Of a DNA stretch of 17,618 bases, positions 14,801 through 17,618 are shown one piece after another. Each line of letters starts with the position of its first letter. Positions within the stretch are counted from its first letter, which is position 1. The position numbers and the translations under genes were made by a program. Origin of the DNA: Bacteroidota bacterium (lineage in GTDB: Bacteria; Bacteroidota; Bacteroidia; Chitinophagales; Chitinophagaceae); contig JAFAAT010000198.1 of NCBI GenBank assembly GCA_023426425.1, positions 1-17,618 of the forward strand, read 5' to 3'. The notes under the pieces are model-generated. The model ran no database searches. It worked only from the letters and a program-made list of their open reading frames with translations, and had not been told where the DNA came from.

Positions 14801-16403
14801 AATCGTGGCTTCTGCAGCAAGTAACGCGGTATATGACCGGGACTTATCAACCGGCAGGATATGGTGGAGCGATTCGGTATTCCGCTGGTTGGGATATCCA
14901 AGTGAATCTGAGCTTCAGGATTCATCCTTCTGGCTTGACCTTATCCACGCGGATGATCGCAGGAAGGTTGAGGTTGCGCTGGCGGAAGCTTTAGACGAGA
15001 AGAAGAGCTGGCAGCAGGTCTACCGCCTGAAGAAATCTTCGGGCGAGTATGTAACCGTAGAAGACAAGGGTACAATCGTATATTCTGAAGACGATATACC
15101 GCACCGGCTTATTGGCGCACTCACTGATCTTTCGATGAAAGAGCTTGAAGAACAGAACCGTCAGTTGCTACTGAACAACCAGGAACTTGAGAAACTGGTA
15201 CAACAACGCACAGCTGATCTTGAGGCGCAGGCATTAAGTCTGAAGAAAGCAAACCAGGAACTACAGCGAGTCAACCGCGAGTTTCAATTCGTAACTGATT
15301 TTATGCCTCAGCTCGTTTGGGCGACCCAAAAGGATGGCTATCACGAGTTCTACAACAAACGGTGGTACGAGTATACAGGGCTCAATGCAGAAGACTCGTT
15401 TGGCGAAGGCTGGAACAGGGTTTTACATCCGGAGGATAAACAACGTGCGCAACAGGTTTGGCAATATTCATTACGAACAGGAAAGCCGTACGAAATCGAG
15501 TACCGATTCAGGAAGTATGATGGCGAATACCGCTGGTTTTTGGGAAGAGCATTACCGTTTAAAGACGAACAGGGCAATATCATCAAATGGTTTGGCACCT
15601 GTACAGATATTAACGACCAGAAGATGGCCAACGACCTGTTGGAGAAGAAAGTGAGAGAACGTACAGAAGACCTGGAAACTGCAAACACGGAACTAATGCA
15701 GTTCGCGTCCATTGCTTCACACGATTTGAAAGAGCCGCTGAGGAAGATTGTCATGTTTAGTAACGTGCTTAACGAGAGATATTCAAAAGAGCTATCTCCT
15801 GAGGCGGTGGCTCATCTAAAACGGATAATTAATTCGTCGAGCCGTATGAATGAACTCGTGCATGACCTTTTATCATTCACGAGACTTACTTCCTCAGAAG
15901 CTTTGTTTGAAACAGTTGATCTTGATGAAATCCTGGAACAGGTATTGAGTGATCTCGAGCTAACGATCCAGGAAAAGAAAGCCGAGGTGGTGATTCAGGA
16001 TAATTTGCCTGTGATGGAGATAGTTCCCGCACAGATGCGGCAGGTGTTCCAGAACCTTATAGCGAATTCATTGAAGTTTTGCAGGCCTGGAGTCGCTCCG
16101 CGGGTCCAAATACATTGCATGAGAGTTGCGGCTCTTACTTTCATTGACGCTGCCGATAAAAATGGCCAGTATTGCAGAATTACAGTTCAGGACAACGGAA
16201 TCGGATTTGACAACACCTATGCTGATAAGATATTTACGATTTTTCAGCGACTGAACCAGCGAGATGTTTACGACGGAACCGGTATAGGATTAGCTATCGT
16301 TAAGAAGATAATAGTAAACCATGGAGGGATAATCCGTGCTTCTGGTGAAGAAGGCAAGGGTGCAAGTTTTCAGTTTGTACTGCCTCTTAAAAGGACCTAT
16401 TAG
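11832..16403 (+). CDS. CheB-CheR-PAS-histidine kinase fusion, 1523 aa
   Basis: The start is ATG 11832 (MSSEKHKEI), just before the CheB fold; a TTG at 11724 adds 36 unsupported residues. The CheB methylesterase domain (about 16-200) has its triad S24 (GASAGG), H51 (IIQHLS) and D143 (SGTGSDGSRG). The CheR methyltransferase (about 217-455) has GVTKFFRD and the SAM loop TACSTGQE (317-324). A PAS-like region (about 510-610) is followed by a long coiled coil (about 638-713) of repeated ANEELQSSNEEL units. Four PAS-like domains follow (about 718-830, 835-950, 985-1105, 1148-1265), with coiled coils between them. The kinase core has HisKA with predicted phosphorylated H1297 (ASHDLKEPL) and HATPase_c with its N-box (about 1402-1415), DNGIGFD and GTGIGLAI. 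There is no receiver or HPt domain and no membrane segment, so it is a cytoplasmic sensor. CheB/CheR normally act on chemoreceptor glutamates; no chemoreceptor is encoded nearby. Confidence 0.95.
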   Translation: MSSEKHKEITRSGEEYYVIAIGASAGGLEAINEFFDNMPANDRMAFIIIQHLSPQHKSLLVELIAKHTSMRVSEAQHGEKVTGGSVYVIPNNKVISIQEGRLLLEEKSFIKAPNTAIDIFLKSLAEDRKQHSVAVILSGTGSDGSRGIQYVRANGGLVLAQDPTSAQFDGMPHSAIATGLVDYILPPELMPDQIFTAINEKPLHPRDNKGEPSEADLRGVLKLVERNCQHDFTDYKSGTLLRRISRRMNSLGVDDFKEYYRMLETSTEECRFLGKDFLIGVTKFFRDLDAFNALQKQVLEPIIRQKPEGEFVKVWVTACSTGQEVYSIAMLLNELIEQSGKNLEMKLFATDIDAEAIEIAAKGTYTPDVMADVPTRLKEKYFTAEERTYTVQPFLRQQIVFARHNVLKDPPFIRNDLVTCRNMLIYMNSGLQAKVMTTLRFALNGGGYLFLGPSEVPAGDQMLEAVDLKWKIYRKLDVQEGYNPERLPSVDLRTRNRIPAEVKKATALELLFKDTLVRHFGFAAILLDRNFEVKEAIGDYRKYLSLPEGAFSLNILRMVPAELSISIAAAVRRCLKEKKEVTINQVLLSEAAERVQVFISPMMGEGQVMLLLARATENLHTSAEQITPVQPVDSAYVRELQEELRETRSNLQMAVEGLETANEELQSSNEELLSANEELQSSNEELQSLNEELHTLNTEHQLRIKELLELNDDLNNYFRSTDIAQIFLDRNLRVRKFNPSAQKIINLIEDDIGRPIQHISSNIIDSPHLVEDIRSAIETNTKHEQEVHLNNGNTLILRIYPYVRKDSVVDGAVITVYDITHTKELDTIVKAVYNATISAKLAFRSQRDRQGIIVDFELISANHAAEPWLGRKPEDAIGGKASVAFPLLTNADLFQASLQVIRTNQHFIEEIYLEHGPQTGWFDFTITPMMDGVVVSILDINDKKNAEAQFRQNYEELMVAKESLNRLNQELEQKVRQRTQELSLSEERFRIVASAASNAVYDRDLSTGRIWWSDSVFRWLGYPSESELQDSSFWLDLIHADDRRKVEVALAEALDEKKSWQQVYRLKKSSGEYVTVEDKGTIVYSEDDIPHRLIGALTDLSMKELEEQNRQLLLNNQELEKLVQQRTADLEAQALSLKKANQELQRVNREFQFVTDFMPQLVWATQKDGYHEFYNKRWYEYTGLNAEDSFGEGWNRVLHPEDKQRAQQVWQYSLRTGKPYEIEYRFRKYDGEYRWFLGRALPFKDEQGNIIKWFGTCTDINDQKMANDLLEKKVRERTEDLETANTELMQFASIASHDLKEPLRKIVMFSNVLNERYSKELSPEAVAHLKRIINSSSRMNELVHDLLSFTRLTSSEALFETVDLDEILEQVLSDLELTIQEKKAEVVIQDNLPVMEIVPAQMRQVFQNLIANSLKFCRPGVAPRVQIHCMRVAALTFIDAADKNGQYCRITVQDNGIGFDNTYADKIFTIFQRLNQRDVYDGTGIGLAIVKKIIVNHGGIIRASGEEGKGASFQFVLPLKRTY

Positions 16404-16510
16404 GTTTCAAACAACCCTATTTGTGCGGTGATGAGTTTCGGAACAGTCGAGGGAAAAAGCAGCATTATTCTATCACATTTTAGCTAACTTGAACACTAAA
16501 GCTTAGTGTG

Positions 16511-16858
16511 ATGAAAAAGTTGATGCTGTTGATGCTGTACATTCTACTTGCAAATTCACCTGCTGAAGCACAGTCGAAGGTAGAGGCCATTAAGATCAAA
16601 GCCTCTATCTATTGCGACCACTGCAAAGAATGCGAGAGTTGTGGCCCCCGTCTGGAAGAAGCCATATATGAAGTAAAAGGTGTCAAACGTGTGGATATAG
16701 ATGAAGTCAGCAGTACTTTAAAAGTTGTCTACAACACCCAAAGAACCTCCGCCGACGCAATCAGGCAGGCAATTACCAAAGCAGGCTTTGACGCTGATGA
16801 CCTGGAGGCTGACCCCGAAGCCTACGCCCGACTGGACGAGTGTTGTAAGAAGAAGTGA
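16511..16858 (+). CDS. Secreted heavy-metal-associated (HMA) domain protein, 115 aa
   Basis: The start is ATG 16511 (MKKLMLLMLY), directly after an in-frame GTG that is less likely. The signal peptide is about residues 1-20, with cleavage at AEA-Q. A ferredoxin-like HMA domain (about 24-100) follows: VEAIKIKASIYC, then GVKRVDIDEV, LKVVYN and AIRQAITKAGFDADD. The usual CxxC metal site is expanded to CDHCKECESCG, with Cys at 35, 38, 41 and 44 plus H37, and the C-terminus adds a Cys pair (C111, C112). The protein probably binds Cu(I), Zn or a similar thiophilic ion in the periplasm. This is known for the fold, but the metal here is inferred. It begins 107 bp after the CheB/CheR kinase and 49 bp before a small membrane protein, possibly co-transcribed. 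No metal pump is visible nearby. Confidence 0.88.
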   Translation: MKKLMLLMLYILLANSPAEAQSKVEAIKIKASIYCDHCKECESCGPRLEEAIYEVKGVKRVDIDEVSSTLKVVYNTQRTSADAIRQAITKAGFDADDLEADPEAYARLDECCKKK

Positions 16859-16907
16859 CATCCGGTGTCGATCGGATGGCAATAGGGCTAGTAAATCCAA
16901 CAGTCAG

Positions 16908-17267
16908 ATGAAAACTTTCAAGTGCATACATATGTTACTCAGCCTCCCGCTCTTCTTCTGTTTTCTGACAGTCATACTTGTTCTTGCACTCGGGACAATA
17001 CGGCTCGGCTATATACCATCCTATGGTGATACCGCTGACCCATACGCACTAGGCCTAAACTATATTTCCACTATCATTGTTTTTTTGACTCTTCCCGCTG
17101 CTTTTACGTTGGCGCTGTGGCCGCTGCTCACTATAGCACTTTGGGTACAACAGAAGACATTAACTGCATGCTATAAAGTTTCTTACATCTTTTTCGGAAC
17201 AGGACTTGCTGGGCTGACAGTTCTTCATCTATTCTTTTCAGATTATTTCGGTTGGGTGCTGGACTAA
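16908..17267 (+). CDS. Small multi-span membrane protein of unknown function, 119 aa
   Basis: The start was chosen at ATG 16908 (MKTFKCIHMLL), which gives the first helix at the N-terminus. The longer frame from 16725 overlaps the HMA gene by 134 bp and begins with a Pro/Thr/Arg-rich shadow translation. Hydrophobic segments lie at about 8-30, 50-80 (long, possibly two spans) and 91-111. The loop between the first two contains GYIPSYGDTADPYALGL, a Gly/Pro/Asp-rich stretch that I have the impression recurs in small membrane proteins of this phylum. There are no catalytic motifs. It follows the HMA protein by 49 bp. The stop is followed by an AAAGCCGGCTTT palindrome (17266-17277) with no loop, so it is not called as a terminator. 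Confidence 0.8.
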   Translation: MKTFKCIHMLLSLPLFFCFLTVILVLALGTIRLGYIPSYGDTADPYALGLNYISTIIVFLTLPAAFTLALWPLLTIALWVQQKTLTACYKVSYIFFGTGLAGLTVLHLFFSDYFGWVLD

Positions 17268-17315
17268 AGCCGGCTTTTGAATAGCATACAGACAGCCACT
17301 CAGTTTGCGAGGCTC

Positions 17316-17618
17316 CTACAGAGTTGTAGTCCCGCAGGTGCGGGACATGATCGGTGTTATCTGAATGTTTCCTCCAGAGCGGTAGCTCCTATGTAGCATG
17401 TTTATGTTGCTTGAACGTGATTCTACAGAGCGGTTGCCCCGCACGTGCGGGGCATGACCATGTTACGTGAGCATGGATCTACAGAGTGGTAGCCCCGTAC
17501 AAGCGGGAGATGATCGGTATTATCTGAATGTTTCTCGCAGAGCGGTAGCTCCTATGGAGCATATTGATGTTGTTTGAATGTGATTCTACAGAGCGGTTGC
17601 CCCGCACGTGCGGGGCAT
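17316..17618. repeat. Higher-order palindromic repeat array, 163-nt period, three subunits per unit
   Basis: Six copies of a 51-56-nt monomer, each starting near (CTAC)AGAG(C/T)GGT(A/T)G, lie at about 17316, 17372, 17423, 17479, 17535 and 17586. Copies 1/4, 2/5 and 3/6 match best and are each exactly 163 nt apart, so the array is a trimer repeated about twice. Each monomer carries a palindrome at the same place: GTCCCGC-AGGT-GCGGGAC (17329-17346), GCTCCTATGTAGC, TGCCCCGCACGTGCGGGGCA (17435-17454 and 17598-17617), a weaker CCCG-N6-CGGG, and GCTCCTATGGAGC. ATGA or ATG usually follows. Linkers are also conserved (GATCGGTRTTATCTGAATGTTT). The array reaches the last base and continues beyond. It holds no ORF. 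Confidence 0.92.

Noticed and set aside
15350..15754. Antisense ORF of 134 aa inside the CheB/CheR kinase (also 5212-5700 inside the sensor kinase)
   Set aside because: Shadow frames opposite strongly supported kinase domains; the compositions are Ser/Cys/Arg-rich without motifs.
17266..17277. AAAGCCGGCTTT as a terminator after the small membrane protein
   Set aside because: A perfect palindrome with no room for a loop and only a short T-run; too weak to call.
17316..17618. CRISPR array
   Set aside because: The intervals between palindromes are themselves conserved and recur with a 163-nt period, the repeats are not uniform, and no cas gene is present. It is a higher-order repeat.

Overview
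The window is chromosomal DNA from a Bacteroidota bacterium, most likely of the Chitinophagaceae/Cytophagia type. The best evidence is a secreted protein with a type IX secretion (T9SS) C-terminal sorting domain (991-2595, minus strand). Further support comes from A-rich translation starts without clear Shine-Dalgarno sites, LuxR-type response regulator and 7TM/HisKA_3 kinase families typical of the phylum, and palindromic intergenic repeats of a kind common there. The taxonomic placement is recognition from memory, not a search.

Layout. 1-348 is the 3' end of an unrecognised gene. 500-823 (minus) is a small hypothetical gene and 991-2595 (minus) the T9SS cargo protein. 2932-5661 is a tight plus-strand signalling operon: NarL/LuxR response regulator, small lipoprotein, seven-helix membrane protein (interrupted by an in-frame TGA) and a HisKA_3 histidine kinase. 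5662-7395 holds a gene of unknown function (6130-6849) flanked on both sides by several classes of palindromic and tandem repeat. 7396-8580 encodes a 394-residue protein whose C-terminus resembles RteC. 8581-9381 has two candidate small membrane-protein ORFs, then a tandem universal stress protein (9382-10236) convergent with a short-chain dehydrogenase/reductase (10349-11050, minus). 11051-11831 has no convincing gene but contains a good intrinsic terminator with no gene to serve, a dyad and a possible promoter. 11832-16403 is a 1523-residue CheB-CheR-PAS-histidine kinase fusion. It is followed by a secreted heavy-metal-binding (HMA) protein and a small membrane protein. From 17316 to the window end runs a higher-order palindromic repeat array.

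How the parts work together. The operon at 2932-5661 looks like a complete envelope-sensing unit. Its kinase has one membrane helix and almost no extracytoplasmic part, so the lipoprotein and seven-helix protein may supply sensing; this is inference. The giant CheB/CheR kinase is an independent sensor with no receiver domain and no chemoreceptor beside it. The most unusual DNA is the 163-nt trimeric repeat at the right end, whose stems show compensatory base changes. No tRNA, rRNA, CRISPR array, insertion sequence or phage gene was seen.
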